A stretch of 64,000 nucleotides of DNA from an uncultured Lachnospiraceae bacterium (lineage in GTDB: Bacteria; Bacillota; Clostridia; Lachnospirales; Lachnospiraceae): contig CAKRYR010000007.1 in assembly GCA_934432595.1 (NCBI GenBank), forward strand, positions 45,895 through 109,894, written 5' to 3'. The position numbers and the translations under genes were made by a program. The notes beneath the pieces are model-generated. The model searched no databases and was not told the origin of the DNA. It saw only the letters and a program-made list of their open reading frames with translations. This document shows, piece by piece, positions 17,809-28,453 of the stretch. Numbering within the stretch: position 1 is the stretch's first letter; every line of letters starts with the position of its first letter.

Positions 17809-20800
17809 TTACTCATCCTTCCACACTTTGTAATTACCTTTAGTTGTATTCTTAACAGCATACAAAGCCTCATCTGCATGATCTAATGCTTCTTCAATTG
17901 CCTCATAACTATTTGAATTAAATTGTGCTATTCCTATACAACATGAAAGCTTTTTCTCATCAGGTATTACAACATTTTTTTTAAGTTTTACCCCTATTTT
18001 ACCTTCAAATCCATCCTCAATTTGACTATAGATTTTTTTAGCAACCTCCGCAGCATATGTATCGTCTTTATTTAAGAATAACAATAGGAATTCATCTCCA
18101 CCATATCTAATAGCATATCCATTATCCTTGGCACATTCTTTTAAAATATTAGCAAATAAAACTAAAACAAAATCTCCTATCTCATGTCCTACAGTATCGT
18201 TATAATATTTAAAGTTATCCAAATCAATATACATAATAACATTTGTAGATGCTATGTCTAATACACTTTCATTTATAGTGCTCATAAATCCTTGTCTATT
18301 TAATAGTCCTGTCAATAAATCTGTAGAAGCCATTTCCTCTAATTGAAAGTTCATTTTTTCAATATCTGAATGTGCTTTCATACGCTCTAATGCATCTACA
18401 AATTGACCAAATACATATTTTAATACAATAAAATTATTATGATTTAAAATTTTCTTATTTGCATATACATTTCTATGCATAACTAGTAAGCCAATAAAAA
18501 CACTATCTATCTTATCATTATCCATTATTGGAACACCGACAATTGTAAACACTTGATTATCTTTAAAAATTGAAATTAATTCCTCATATTCCTGATAATC
18601 CTTTTCTGTTCTATCAGTAAAAAATGCACTTGTGTTTTTATCAAAAAACTTCTTAATATTATCTATATCTTTCTCACTTAATATACTATCATTATCTGAA
18701 TAAATCAAATGTAACTTTCCTTTATCAGCCTTAAAATAGTATACATAATCTAAACTAAAATTATTCTGCAGAGTCTTCATTGAATTATTAACTACTTCCT
18801 CAATAGAATTAGTTTCCTTATCAAGGCGGTCTTGCCATTGTGACATAAAATTAATATCATTTAGTCTATTCTTCAATTGTCTCTCTACGGCAAAATCTCT
18901 TGATTTCTCAAGAATATCTTCTATGGTTAAATTCTTTAATTCAAAATCAATAGTTTTATGTAAACTTGCTTTATTATTCAATTCATCAACAAGCATATTC
19001 TGCCTATCATAGTAACCATTTTGATTACAATACTCTATTCCTTCTAATAATATTTTCTTTGCCACATCATTTTTTTGCAAAGCTTTAAATAACCTAGCAA
19101 GTTCTAATATTATTAAAGGATAAATATACACTTTAAATGAATCTGTTAAAATAGCAATTTTCAAAGCCTTTTGAAAATAGTCTTTTGCTTCAATATATTC
19201 TTCATTTTGTTTTGCTAATAATCCTGCAATGAGGAAATATAATACAAGTTCTCCTGACCAATAATCTAGAATATCTTGATTATCTAAGTCATCTAATAAA
19301 TATTGAACCACATTCTCCATTTTAGAAAAATAAATATAACAGTTATAATCTGACTCCAAATAATAGTAACACAATGCAACCATACCATATAACTTTATGT
19401 TCTTACATATTCTATATCCCATTATTTCCAAGTCATCTGCTATATGAATAGATGCTAAAGCAAATTCTAAACCTTTTTTATAATCCCTTGCTTGTATGCA
19501 ATTAAGTGACATATTGTAAAGTGTCTCTCCCATGAATTCCACATTATCAGTATTATAAAATATATCTAAAGCTTCTTCGTAGTACTTATTTGCTTGAACA
19601 TATTTCTCAACAATTGAACTATTATATCCAATTCCATTGTACATACTAGCAATTTGAACTTTATCATTATTCTTCGCTAATATCTTAATACATTCCTTAT
19701 ATATCTGTTCAATAAATTTAAAGTTATTAAGCCCTCTGAAGAATTCAATATTATTCATATAAGCAACTATAAGTATAGAATCATTTCCTAATTCATATCC
19801 TAGATCCATACCACGTTTTAAATATTCTGGAGTATACAATGCTTCATACTCAGAAGGCGAATCTTGTAATTTAGGTTTATTCTTATCTACACCATATACA
19901 TACATATGGGCTAATACGTTTTTATAACCATAGTATTCTAACTTCTCTAAGAATTCTGGATTAGCTTCAAATTTCAAATTATGTACAATAATGTCATTCC
20001 AACCATAATATTGAATCATATAACTCAAAACTTCTGCTTTAAAAATGTAATAATCATCATTTAATTTCTTAGCAACATTCATACATTCTTTAGCACTCTT
20101 CTTAGCAGAATTATACTGTGCCATATATACAAATGCCATTCCCATTATATACTCACATATAAAATGTTCTAAAATTTCTTCATTCTTCTTGTATAAAGAT
20201 TTTAAATTTTCACAAGCAACCAATGCTTTATTATATGCTCCTAGATAAATGTTAATCATTGCATACAATTTTAAAATATTTCTCTTTTCCTTAATAGGTG
20301 CATACAAATTTTCAAATTCTAATCTTTGATAAATACTCTCTGCATAATATTCTGCTTGTTCTACAGCAAAAGTATGTAACATATTATTTAATTTCAATAT
20401 GTATTCATCTAGCTTCTCCGACTTGAATACAAGATTTTCATCTTTAGTGAAATTACTCTTATTATCAATTCCAGCCCAATCATTTGAGTAGTTTTTAGCA
20501 TTAATATAATCTATAAATTTATTCCATACTTCACTCATATAATCAGGTGTAGTAAAACTCTCATTATAAGTTCCCAATATTCCCATATTCTTTAATTCAT
20601 TACTATTCAATATCTTAAATATTAATGCTATAGTAGAATAATCAGCATAATGAATATTATTAAGAACTAATAAAACCTTATTATTCCTTATAATAAAACT
20701 ATATATATTCAACATTGAATTATAGAATTTCATTTTTTCAAATGAAATCTCTGAAATTAACACCTCATCACTTCTAGTACATTTTCCATTTTTAATATAA

Positions 20801-21117
20801 GAAATAAAAACACTCTTCTGTAAAGAATACACATTACAATTTTCAATAAATTCTTCAACGGTCATCTTATTAGAATATAAATTATAATATATATCACTTA
20901 TCCATAACAAAAATGGTTCATATGCCTCATGAACTTGATTCTGCTCAAATTCATGATACAACAAATAGACATCCTCTTGTTCACTAAGCATGTCTTCTAT
21001 TTCTAATCTTGGTATACTAAGATCATTATAATGTTTTATAAATATAAAATTGTCATCCTTAACACTGTAATTAGCCAATAAATTTGTGACCAATTTTTTT
21101 ATATAAACATCATTCAT
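17809..21117 (-). CDS. ATPase-like/helical repeat/GAF/GGDEF signalling protein A
   Basis: A 1102-residue cytoplasmic protein. Residues about 1-200 resemble the N-terminal domain of AAA_16/STAND-type proteins: AYEPFLLWI at 65-73 and a Walker-B-like strand LLVLNNIHYAD (149-159). No GxxGxGK Walker A is visible and the Walker-B Asp is Asn. Residues about 240-730 are TPR-like helices. A GAF-like domain (about 780-900) precedes GGDEF (931-1102) with an intact RYGGDEF (1006-1010). The RxxD inhibition site is absent (KDNG). The last domain should make cyclic di-GMP. Paralogue B, of equal length, lies just upstream. Confidence 0.85.
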   Translation of the reverse strand: MNDVYIKKLVTNLLANYSVKDDNFIFIKHYNDLSIPRLEIEDMLSEQEDVYLLYHEFEQNQVHEAYEPFLLWISDIYYNLYSNKMTVEEFIENCNVYSLQKSVFISYIKNGKCTRSDEVLISEISFEKMKFYNSMLNIYSFIIRNNKVLLVLNNIHYADYSTIALIFKILNSNELKNMGILGTYNESFTTPDYMSEVWNKFIDYINAKNYSNDWAGIDNKSNFTKDENLVFKSEKLDEYILKLNNMLHTFAVEQAEYYAESIYQRLEFENLYAPIKEKRNILKLYAMINIYLGAYNKALVACENLKSLYKKNEEILEHFICEYIMGMAFVYMAQYNSAKKSAKECMNVAKKLNDDYYIFKAEVLSYMIQYYGWNDIIVHNLKFEANPEFLEKLEYYGYKNVLAHMYVYGVDKNKPKLQDSPSEYEALYTPEYLKRGMDLGYELGNDSILIVAYMNNIEFFRGLNNFKFIEQIYKECIKILAKNNDKVQIASMYNGIGYNSSIVEKYVQANKYYEEALDIFYNTDNVEFMGETLYNMSLNCIQARDYKKGLEFALASIHIADDLEIMGYRICKNIKLYGMVALCYYYLESDYNCYIYFSKMENVVQYLLDDLDNQDILDYWSGELVLYFLIAGLLAKQNEEYIEAKDYFQKALKIAILTDSFKVYIYPLIILELARLFKALQKNDVAKKILLEGIEYCNQNGYYDRQNMLVDELNNKASLHKTIDFELKNLTIEDILEKSRDFAVERQLKNRLNDINFMSQWQDRLDKETNSIEEVVNNSMKTLQNNFSLDYVYYFKADKGKLHLIYSDNDSILSEKDIDNIKKFFDKNTSAFFTDRTEKDYQEYEELISIFKDNQVFTIVGVPIMDNDKIDSVFIGLLVMHRNVYANKKILNHNNFIVLKYVFGQFVDALERMKAHSDIEKMNFQLEEMASTDLLTGLLNRQGFMSTINESVLDIASTNVIMYIDLDNFKYYNDTVGHEIGDFVLVLFANILKECAKDNGYAIRYGGDEFLLLFLNKDDTYAAEVAKKIYSQIEDGFEGKIGVKLKKNVVIPDEKKLSCCIGIAQFNSNSYEAIEEALDHADEALYAVKNTTKGNYKVWKDE

Positions 21118-21148
21118 AAATTTAAGCCTCCGCTATACGCTTATACTT

Positions 21149-24100
21149 CTAATTATCCTCCTGTATAAGTTCATATCCACCTTTGTTTCTTCTTTTTACA
21201 ATATATAATGCTTTATCAGCTTGTCTTAAAGCTTCATTAATCTTTTCCTTACTATCACAGTTTAGTTTTGATATACCAACAGAACTTGATAATCTCTTAT
21301 TATCAGGAATTGTAACATTATTTCCTAATAATTTCATAACTTCTTGTCTAAAATACGTTGATACATTATTTATTAACTCTTTAGCTACTAAAACAGCCTC
21401 TTCCATATCTTCAAGTTGTTTTATAATAATAAACTCATCACCACCATATCTAACGGCGATATCATTTTCTTTCAATACACTTCTAAGCGTATTGGCAAAT
21501 AATACTAAAATTTTGTCTCCAACATAGTGACCAAAAGTATCATTATAATATTTAAAATTATCCAAGTCTATATACAATATTGCATGCTTATATCCATTAT
21601 TAGCATAATTTAATAGCATTCTTGTTAAACCTTGTCTATTATATAATCCTGTTAAATGATCAGTAACAACTAACTTCTTTAAATTATCATTTATTGTTTT
21701 AATTTCTTTTCTTCTATTACTCTTCTCAATTGCTCTATCTAACTGATAGAATGCATATTTAACAATCGACAATTGATGTTTTGTAAGTATAGTTTTCCTT
21801 AACATACAAGCCGAGTTAAACGTCATATACGTAATAAGAATACTCTCAACTTTATCATCATTACTAAGTGGTATACCTATAAGTGAAAATACAGAATTCT
21901 TATCAAAAATGTTCAATAATCCATCATATTCATTAAAAATCTTGTCCATTCTACTTATAGATAACATATTATTTCTCTGTTTAAAGAATATATAGATATA
22001 ATCTATTTCTTCTTTTGTTAACTTTCTTTCTAAATCAGAATATAAAATTTTAGGTTTGTTATCTATAACCTTCATATATAAAATACCATCAAAATTGAAA
22101 GTATTTTTTAACATATCTACAGCTTCTTTACCAAAAACTTTTATACTAGTCCTATCTTTTCTTAAAAAGTCTTGCCAATTTGACAAGAAAACAACTTCTT
22201 TTTGACGTACTTCACACTTTACTCTATTTCCAACTTTGCGTGACATTTCAACCAATTTTGAAATACTATCCTTTTTCATAGATAAATTATATCTTGGGGA
22301 CATGTCCTTACAACCTAATAATTTACTTGCTAAAAGTTGTTTTTTAATATTATACCCATATTTTTCACAGAACTTTATGCATTCCCTTAATATACTATTT
22401 GCTTTAGTATCATTATCAAGCTTATTATACAAATCTGCTTGTTCAATAGCATACAAAGGATATGTACAAAACATAAAACTATGTGAACGTCTCATATGAA
22501 TATTAGCAATATTAAATTCATTCTCTGCTTCTAAATAATTTTCATTTTGTTTAAATAGTAATCCTTTTACAAAATGATATAAGAACAAATCATCATCTTT
22601 CATTGCACATAAGCATTCATCTGTCTTATCAATTATATGTAATAACAATCTCTCTATAATATTAAGGTTAACATAACACTTATATTCCAAATTCATATAA
22701 TAATTGCATAATGCCTTCAAACCATATAATTTGGAAGTATTACATTGAAATATTGTAATTATACCAATATTATTCATAACCTTAAAGCATGTATCTAAAT
22801 ATTCATCAGCAGTAGCAAATTCTCTTGCTGAAATAGCATTGATAGCTTTATTATATAAGGTCGAAGCAACCTCTTCAGGCAATTTTCTCGTATAAGATAT
22901 TTTCAAAGACTCATTAAAAAAGTCATTTGCCCGTTCATACTGCTCTCTAATACAATAATTATATCCTAATCCATCATATGGAAAATCTTTAAAACACTCA
23001 TCTGTATAGAGTTGTCTAAGTTCTTTAACAATATTAACATATTTATTATATAAATAATCAACGTGCTCATGCTTACCGTTATTAGAATAAATTACTATCA
23101 TTTTCTCATATGCTTCAACAATCAAGTTATTATTGCCCAATTGTCTTGCTATATTCAATGTCTTCTTAAAAGAACCTATTTCATCAAGTTTTACACCTAT
23201 TTGTTCTTCAGAATCAAAATATTTATCAATACATATATCAAGATAATAATATGCTAATGTATTTAAGAAACCTGCTTTTTTAAGTTCATCTTCTAATATA
23301 TGAATATCATATTCATTCCTATATTCAATATCTGCCTTTGACCAACCATAGCATCTAACCATTGCATATAATATAGATGCTTTAAATCTTAAATATTCAT
23401 TACCTATTTCTTCAGCAATCTCTATACACTTCTTAGCATTATCTGCTGCATCACCGATTTGGATCATACCCTCTTGTACCAATGATTTGATATAATAATA
23501 TACAAATTTACTTGGTAAGCTAGATTCATCTAAACCAGATTGTAAAGTTTTACATAGCATTAAAGAGTTGCTTGTATTTCCTTTATACAAAGCAACCAAA
23601 GCATATATAGCTATAAAATTAAACTTATGCGAACCAGATATATTTAACTTTTCTCTTTCTATTCTCTGATATATGACATTTAAATATTCTTCTGCTTGGT
23701 CAAGAGTTAGAAGCATAAGCATATTATTCAACTTATCAATATATTCTTCTATTTTCTCCATCTTAGGTACAAAATTTCTACCTATCTCGACTTTATCATT
23801 TGCAAAATCTCCAAAATCTACAACTAATCCTCTTTCCTCAATTAATTTACCTAATTCTTGCCAATCATCCTTAGCATATTCATCCACATGATTTGTCTTA
23901 TTATAAGTTACTAATAATCCCATACCTTTGCATACATAATTTTGCAAATACTTTAATAAAAGTTTTATTGTAGAACCACAAGCATACTGCAAATTATTTA
24001 ATACAATAAGCAAAGGTTTCTTTTTTGATATTGTTCTTAATATTGATATTATAGATATCAACATCTTATTCTGTTCATAATCTATCTCAGCTGTAATAAT

Positions 24101-24457
24101 ATCTTCTTTTCTTGTGCAAATTCCTGTTTTTAAATAGCTCAAAAATAACTCAGTATGGTTCGAATATACATCACACATCTGTATAAACTCTTCCTCACTG
24201 ATTGTTTCTTTATAATCTTCAATATATATTTGTCTTATCCAGTCAAAAAATGGTTCATATGCTGTCTGCATTTCTTTCTTTGTGTATTCGTGAACTAGTA
24301 CATGATAGTCATTATCATTCTCAAGTAAACTATCAATTTGATTTTCAGACAACAAAATACCATCATGGTTATTAATAAAAACCACGTTATTTGAATCTTT
24401 ATGCAGATTTGACTCTATTGTCGATATCAAATTATTCAAATATGACCCCCTGTACAT
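21149..24457 (-). CDS. ATPase-like/helical repeat/GAF/GGDEF signalling protein B
   Basis: Paralogue of the next gene, also 1102 residues when started at the ATG at 24457, six bases after GAGGTG. The longer frame to 24487 lacks a ribosome site. The domain order is the same: an ATPase-like N-terminus with AYEPFFDWI and IVLNNLQYAC but no Walker A, TPR-like helices, a GAF-like domain, and GGDEF with RYGGDEF at 1004-1009. Its inhibition-site position reads KEND, one residue from RxxD. Only 31 bases separate the two genes, so they look like a tandem duplication that has since diverged. Confidence 0.85.
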   Translation of the reverse strand: MYRGSYLNNLISTIESNLHKDSNNVVFINNHDGILLSENQIDSLLENDNDYHVLVHEYTKKEMQTAYEPFFDWIRQIYIEDYKETISEEEFIQMCDVYSNHTELFLSYLKTGICTRKEDIITAEIDYEQNKMLISIISILRTISKKKPLLIVLNNLQYACGSTIKLLLKYLQNYVCKGMGLLVTYNKTNHVDEYAKDDWQELGKLIEERGLVVDFGDFANDKVEIGRNFVPKMEKIEEYIDKLNNMLMLLTLDQAEEYLNVIYQRIEREKLNISGSHKFNFIAIYALVALYKGNTSNSLMLCKTLQSGLDESSLPSKFVYYYIKSLVQEGMIQIGDAADNAKKCIEIAEEIGNEYLRFKASILYAMVRCYGWSKADIEYRNEYDIHILEDELKKAGFLNTLAYYYLDICIDKYFDSEEQIGVKLDEIGSFKKTLNIARQLGNNNLIVEAYEKMIVIYSNNGKHEHVDYLYNKYVNIVKELRQLYTDECFKDFPYDGLGYNYCIREQYERANDFFNESLKISYTRKLPEEVASTLYNKAINAISAREFATADEYLDTCFKVMNNIGIITIFQCNTSKLYGLKALCNYYMNLEYKCYVNLNIIERLLLHIIDKTDECLCAMKDDDLFLYHFVKGLLFKQNENYLEAENEFNIANIHMRRSHSFMFCTYPLYAIEQADLYNKLDNDTKANSILRECIKFCEKYGYNIKKQLLASKLLGCKDMSPRYNLSMKKDSISKLVEMSRKVGNRVKCEVRQKEVVFLSNWQDFLRKDRTSIKVFGKEAVDMLKNTFNFDGILYMKVIDNKPKILYSDLERKLTKEEIDYIYIFFKQRNNMLSISRMDKIFNEYDGLLNIFDKNSVFSLIGIPLSNDDKVESILITYMTFNSACMLRKTILTKHQLSIVKYAFYQLDRAIEKSNRRKEIKTINDNLKKLVVTDHLTGLYNRQGLTRMLLNYANNGYKHAILYIDLDNFKYYNDTFGHYVGDKILVLFANTLRSVLKENDIAVRYGGDEFIIIKQLEDMEEAVLVAKELINNVSTYFRQEVMKLLGNNVTIPDNKRLSSSVGISKLNCDSKEKINEALRQADKALYIVKRRNKGGYELIQEDN

Positions 24458-24494
24458 TTCTTTCACCTCAAAATATATTTTTACCAATGTTATT

Positions 24495-24524
24495 ATTATA
24501 ACACTATTGTCAATTATTTTGTTA
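24495..24524 (-). promoter_or_regulatory. Possible extended -10 promoter for the GGDEF pair
   Basis: TGTTATAAT on the minus strand is a perfect extended -10, about 40 bases before protein B. The -35 region is weak (TAACAA at 18 bases). A TTGACA also lies seven bases upstream of the -10, too close to act as its -35. Confidence 0.35.
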
Positions 24525-24613
24525 CACTTTTTTCTAAAAATGTAAAATTTTATACTTATTTTATACTTTCTTTAGAATTTATCTAGGAACAACTGTTACT
24601 ATATTTTATATAC

Positions 24614-25678
24614 CTATTGAGAAATAACTTTTGTCCATAATTCTGACATGTATCTCTTTGTTTTCTCATCCTGATTTCTAAATACTTCATTCTTTTTATT
24701 AGATGTATCTACTTTATATGCAGATATTCCTTTAAATATAGTCTTTTGTATATTCTCGTACACTTTCTTTACTGAAGAAGAATATCCAATATATTCAGTA
24801 TTAGGTATTGCATTTTCTTCTGACAAAATAAAGTTCATAAAATCATATGCCAAATCTGTATTCTTACAATCTTTTGTAATAACCATACCATCAACCCATT
24901 CATTTGTCCCTTGCTTAGGAATAAAGAAATCTAATTTTTTCTTACTCTCAGATATAATAAGAGCAGCATCTCCAGAATATACTACTGCCATATCTTTGTT
25001 ACCTGATATCATGTTATCAATAACATCATCACCAACATATACTGGTTTCATCTTCTTATTTTGATTTACTAACCACTCATATGCATCATCTAATTCTGAT
25101 TTTTTAGACGTATTCATAGAGTAACCTAGAGCTTTAAGAGCAATCATAAACGAATCTCTTTCCGAGTTATACATATACAATTTATTCTTATATTTTTTAT
25201 TGCATAAGATATCCCAACCTTGTTCTAAATCTTTCTTATCTACTACTTCTGTATTATACAAGATACCTACTGTTCCCCAATAATATGGTACAGAATATTT
25301 ATTACCTTTATCATATTCTTTATCTAAACAATCTTTTACTAAATCATTTTTTATTTTTATCTTACTCCAATCTAATTTTTGTAAATAGTCCTCCTTTATA
25401 AGACGTTCTATCATATAATCAGATGGAACTAATATATCAAAACTTTCTCCACTATTTAACATAGTATACATAGATTCATTAGAATCAAATGTACTATACA
25501 CTACATCACAATCATATTCTTTTTCAAACTTACCAATTAGTGATTCTTTAATATATTCACCTGCATTATATATTCTTAAAGTTTTAGCGTCTCCCTTTGA
25601 ACAAGCTGTCATGCCAAACATAGCTATAACAACTACTGCTAATATCAATCCCTTTTTCCAAATTCCAAATCTAAACAT
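24614..25678 (-). CDS. potD: Spermidine/putrescine-binding lipoprotein
   Basis: Substrate-binding subunit of the polyamine ABC importer, tethered outside the membrane. The 354 residues have a lipoprotein signal peptide ending GMTAC. Family stretches are LRIYNAGEYIKESLIGKF, FDILVPSDYMIERL, VPYYWGTVGILYNT and FMNFILSEENA. It is the last gene of potA-potB-potC-potD, with an 86-base gap after potC. Confidence 0.9.
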   Translation of the reverse strand: MFRFGIWKKGLILAVVVIAMFGMTACSKGDAKTLRIYNAGEYIKESLIGKFEKEYDCDVVYSTFDSNESMYTMLNSGESFDILVPSDYMIERLIKEDYLQKLDWSKIKIKNDLVKDCLDKEYDKGNKYSVPYYWGTVGILYNTEVVDKKDLEQGWDILCNKKYKNKLYMYNSERDSFMIALKALGYSMNTSKKSELDDAYEWLVNQNKKMKPVYVGDDVIDNMISGNKDMAVVYSGDAALIISESKKKLDFFIPKQGTNEWVDGMVITKDCKNTDLAYDFMNFILSEENAIPNTEYIGYSSSVKKVYENIQKTIFKGISAYKVDTSNKKNEVFRNQDEKTKRYMSELWTKVISQ

Positions 25679-25764
25679 AACTTTCCCTTTCTTTATTCAA
25701 ACTCTTTTATTAATTTTATAAATATTAATATAACCATATTAGGATATATAATTGTTCCTTATAT

Positions 25765-26559
25765 TTAACATCTATTTTTAACCTTTTTCTTTATAACATT
25801 TGATTTAAGAATATTTACCAAAATAAGAATAACAATTATTACTAAAATAACTATAGTAGACAATGCATTAATCGTTGGATTAGTACGCTTCGTCATATTA
25901 TAAACAATAATAGAAATATTTTTTACTCCTCCACCAGTAACAAAATACGATATTACAAAGTCATCAAATGACATTGAAAAAGATAATAACACACCTGCAA
26001 ATATCCCTGGTTTAATTAACGGTATAATAACCTTTCTAAGGGCAACAAATGGTGTAGCACCCAAATCCATCGCTGCATTAATAAGATTAGGATCAAGTTG
26101 TCTAACCTTAGGATATACACTTGTTATTACATATGGTGTACAAAATACAATATGTGATAATAACATTGTAAAATATCCTCTCTGAATATTCATTGATGAA
26201 AATAATATCATAAGGCCTATCGCTGTTACAATATCTGGATTCATGATAGGCAAGTTATTAATATTTAAAACTATGTCTTTAACTATTTTTCTATTCTTAG
26301 ACAATCCTATTGCTGTTAATGTTCCTAAAATAGTAGATACAACAGTCGCAATAATGGCTATCGATAATGAAACCCATACGGCCGCCATTATCTCTTGATC
26401 CTGAACCAAACCTTCATACCATCTAAATGAAAAACCCGTAAAGTTTGTCAAAGATTTTGAACTATTAAACGAGTAAACCATCAGTACTAGTATTGGTATA
26501 TAGAAAAATAGATACATAAGTATAATATATCCTAATGCACATGCTTTACTTTTCTTCAT
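25765..26559 (-). CDS. potC: Polyamine ABC transporter permease PotC
   Basis: Inner-membrane permease of the spermidine/putrescine importer. The 264 residues have about six membrane spans. The cytoplasmic EAA-type loop reads AAMDLGATPFVALRKVIIPLIKPG, shown here only as the contact site for PotA. SFDDFVISYFVTG is typical of PotC. It lies 11 bases after potB. Confidence 0.92.
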   Translation of the reverse strand: MKKSKACALGYIILMYLFFYIPILVLMVYSFNSSKSLTNFTGFSFRWYEGLVQDQEIMAAVWVSLSIAIIATVVSTILGTLTAIGLSKNRKIVKDIVLNINNLPIMNPDIVTAIGLMILFSSMNIQRGYFTMLLSHIVFCTPYVITSVYPKVRQLDPNLINAAMDLGATPFVALRKVIIPLIKPGIFAGVLLSFSMSFDDFVISYFVTGGGVKNISIIVYNMTKRTNPTINALSTIVILVIIVILILVNILKSNVIKKKVKNRC

Positions 26560-26570
26560 TACAATCTCCT

Positions 26571-27386
26571 TTAATTATCCAAATCAAATTTATTCAATAC
26601 CCTTATTATAATTAAAATGATTACAATTAATATTAGGGATATTGCACTACCAAAGTTCCAGTCCATTACATGTAAGAATTGAGTTTCTATTAAGTTACCT
26701 ATCAACATATATTGTCCTCCACCTAATAGTTTTGGAATAATAAATGATGAAATTGTAGTTAAAAATACAATTAGAACTCCATTAATTACACCTGGAAGTG
26801 ATAATTTAAAAGTGACTTTTAAAAATGTTTGTACATTATTAGCACCTAAATCTTGAGCAGCCTCAACTAACGTTTTATCCATTTTACAAAGTGAAGTATG
26901 GATTGGGATAACCATTAGTGGTAAAAAGTTACACACTAAACCTATGAGTACAGCTGCATCCGTATACATAATATCTAAACTTTTAATTCCTATACTATTA
27001 AGTATTTTATTTAACAAACCATTTTGTGATAATATACTAATCCATGCATAGGTTCTAAGTAACATATTAATCCACAATGGAATAGTAACGAACAATATCA
27101 AAATATTTTGTACACCTTCCTTAAACTTAGTTATTCCATATGCCAATGGATAGCCTAAAAGAAAACATATTACTGTCGTATATATTCCTAACACAAATGA
27201 TTTTATAAATACAGAACCATATACTGGGTCTGAAAATCTTCTAAAATTATCTAATGTAAATTTAATATTTACCAAATTGTTTCCACTAACTGTAACGGCG
27301 TATAAAATAGTAAGTAATAATGGTATTACTATCATAATTGCTGCCCATACAATATATGGTCTTACAATATTCTTAAGATGTTTCAT
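26571..27386 (-). CDS. potB: Polyamine ABC transporter permease PotB
   Basis: Second permease of the importer, 271 residues with about six spans. The EAA loop reads EAAQDLGANNVQTFLKV, and the SFIIPKLLGG stretch is typical of PotB. It starts 24 bases after potA. Together with PotC it should form the transmembrane channel. Confidence 0.92.
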   Translation of the reverse strand: MKHLKNIVRPYIVWAAIMIVIPLLLTILYAVTVSGNNLVNIKFTLDNFRRFSDPVYGSVFIKSFVLGIYTTVICFLLGYPLAYGITKFKEGVQNILILFVTIPLWINMLLRTYAWISILSQNGLLNKILNSIGIKSLDIMYTDAAVLIGLVCNFLPLMVIPIHTSLCKMDKTLVEAAQDLGANNVQTFLKVTFKLSLPGVINGVLIVFLTTISSFIIPKLLGGGQYMLIGNLIETQFLHVMDWNFGSAISLILIVIILIIIRVLNKFDLDN

Positions 27387-27410
27387 TTCTACCTAATTAC
27401 CTCCATATAA

Positions 27411-28451
27411 CTAATTACCTTCTTTATACATTACGTGAATGTCCTCTGGGTCAAAACGAAGTCCTACTTTTAATCCAACTTCATGATAATCAGTAGTATG
27501 AATAATATATTTTCTCTTCTTAGTTGCAACAACTATTTCATAATGAACACCTTTAAATACTACAGACTCAACAGTTCCTTTTATCTTTGCTTTTTCAGTC
27601 TTTGTAATATTAATATCCTCTGGTCTAAGTACAACCTCAACTTCTTCATTTTTCTTAAATCCTTTGTCTACACATTCAAATTCAATACCATCAAATTGGA
27701 CCAACAAATCTTTAAGCATAATTCCTTCTATAATATTAGACTCACCTATAAATTCAGCAACAAATCTATTCTCCGGTTCATTATATATGTCAACTGGTGT
27801 ACCTATCTGTTGAATTTCACCACCATTCATAACTACAACTGTGTCTGACATAGTTAATGCTTCCTCTTGATCATGAGTAACATATATAAAAGTTATGCCT
27901 ACTTCTTTTTGAATTTTCTTAAGTTCTCCTTGCATTTCCTTACGCATTTTCGCATCTAATGCACCTAACGGTTCATCCAATAATAAAACCTTTGGTTCAT
28001 TAACAAGTGCTCTAGCTATAGCAACTCTTTGTTGTTGACCACCTGATAAAAGAGTAACATTTCTTTCTCCAAACCCTGCAAGCCCAACTAATGTAAGCAT
28101 TCTATTAACCTTTTTTTCTATAACCTGCTTATCCATTTTTTTTATATTCAAACCAAAAGCAATATTATCAAATACATTAAGATGTGGAAATAACGCATAC
28201 TTTTGAAATACTGTATTAATTTCTCTCTTATATGGTGGAACTTTTGAAATGTCCAGCTCATCAAATATTACTTCTCCTTCATTAGGTTTCTCAAATCCAG
28301 CTATAATTCTAAGTGTTGTTGTCTTACCACAACCACTTGGACCTAATAAAGTCAAAAATTCATTTTCATATATATTCAAATTTATCCCTTTAAGAACTTG
28401 TTGATCATCAAAGTTCTTAGTAAGATTTTTTAGTTCAATTAACTTCTTCAT
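27411..28451 (-). CDS. potA: Polyamine ABC transporter ATP-binding protein
   Basis: ATPase of the importer. Walker A is GPSGCGKTT, the signature is LLSGGQQQRVAIARAL, Walker B is VLLLDEPLGALD, and the switch His lies in VTHDQEEAL. A C-terminal TOBE-type regulatory domain carries VVLRPEDI. The ATG at 28451, eight bases after GGGGA, is preferred to that at 28466, which would overlap gpsA. It starts two bases after gpsA stops, so polyamine uptake appears joined to the phospholipid-precursor genes. Confidence 0.93.
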   Translation of the reverse strand: MKKLIELKNLTKNFDDQQVLKGINLNIYENEFLTLLGPSGCGKTTTLRIIAGFEKPNEGEVIFDELDISKVPPYKREINTVFQKYALFPHLNVFDNIAFGLNIKKMDKQVIEKKVNRMLTLVGLAGFGERNVTLLSGGQQQRVAIARALVNEPKVLLLDEPLGALDAKMRKEMQGELKKIQKEVGITFIYVTHDQEEALTMSDTVVVMNGGEIQQIGTPVDIYNEPENRFVAEFIGESNIIEGIMLKDLLVQFDGIEFECVDKGFKKNEEVEVVLRPEDINITKTEKAKIKGTVESVVFKGVHYEIVVATKKRKYIIHTTDYHEVGLKVGLRFDPEDIHVMYKEGN

Positions 28452-28453
28452 TA

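Noticed and set aside
24508..24513. TTGACA near the GGDEF promoter as a -35 box
   Set aside because: It stands only seven bases from the TATAAT, too near to act with it.
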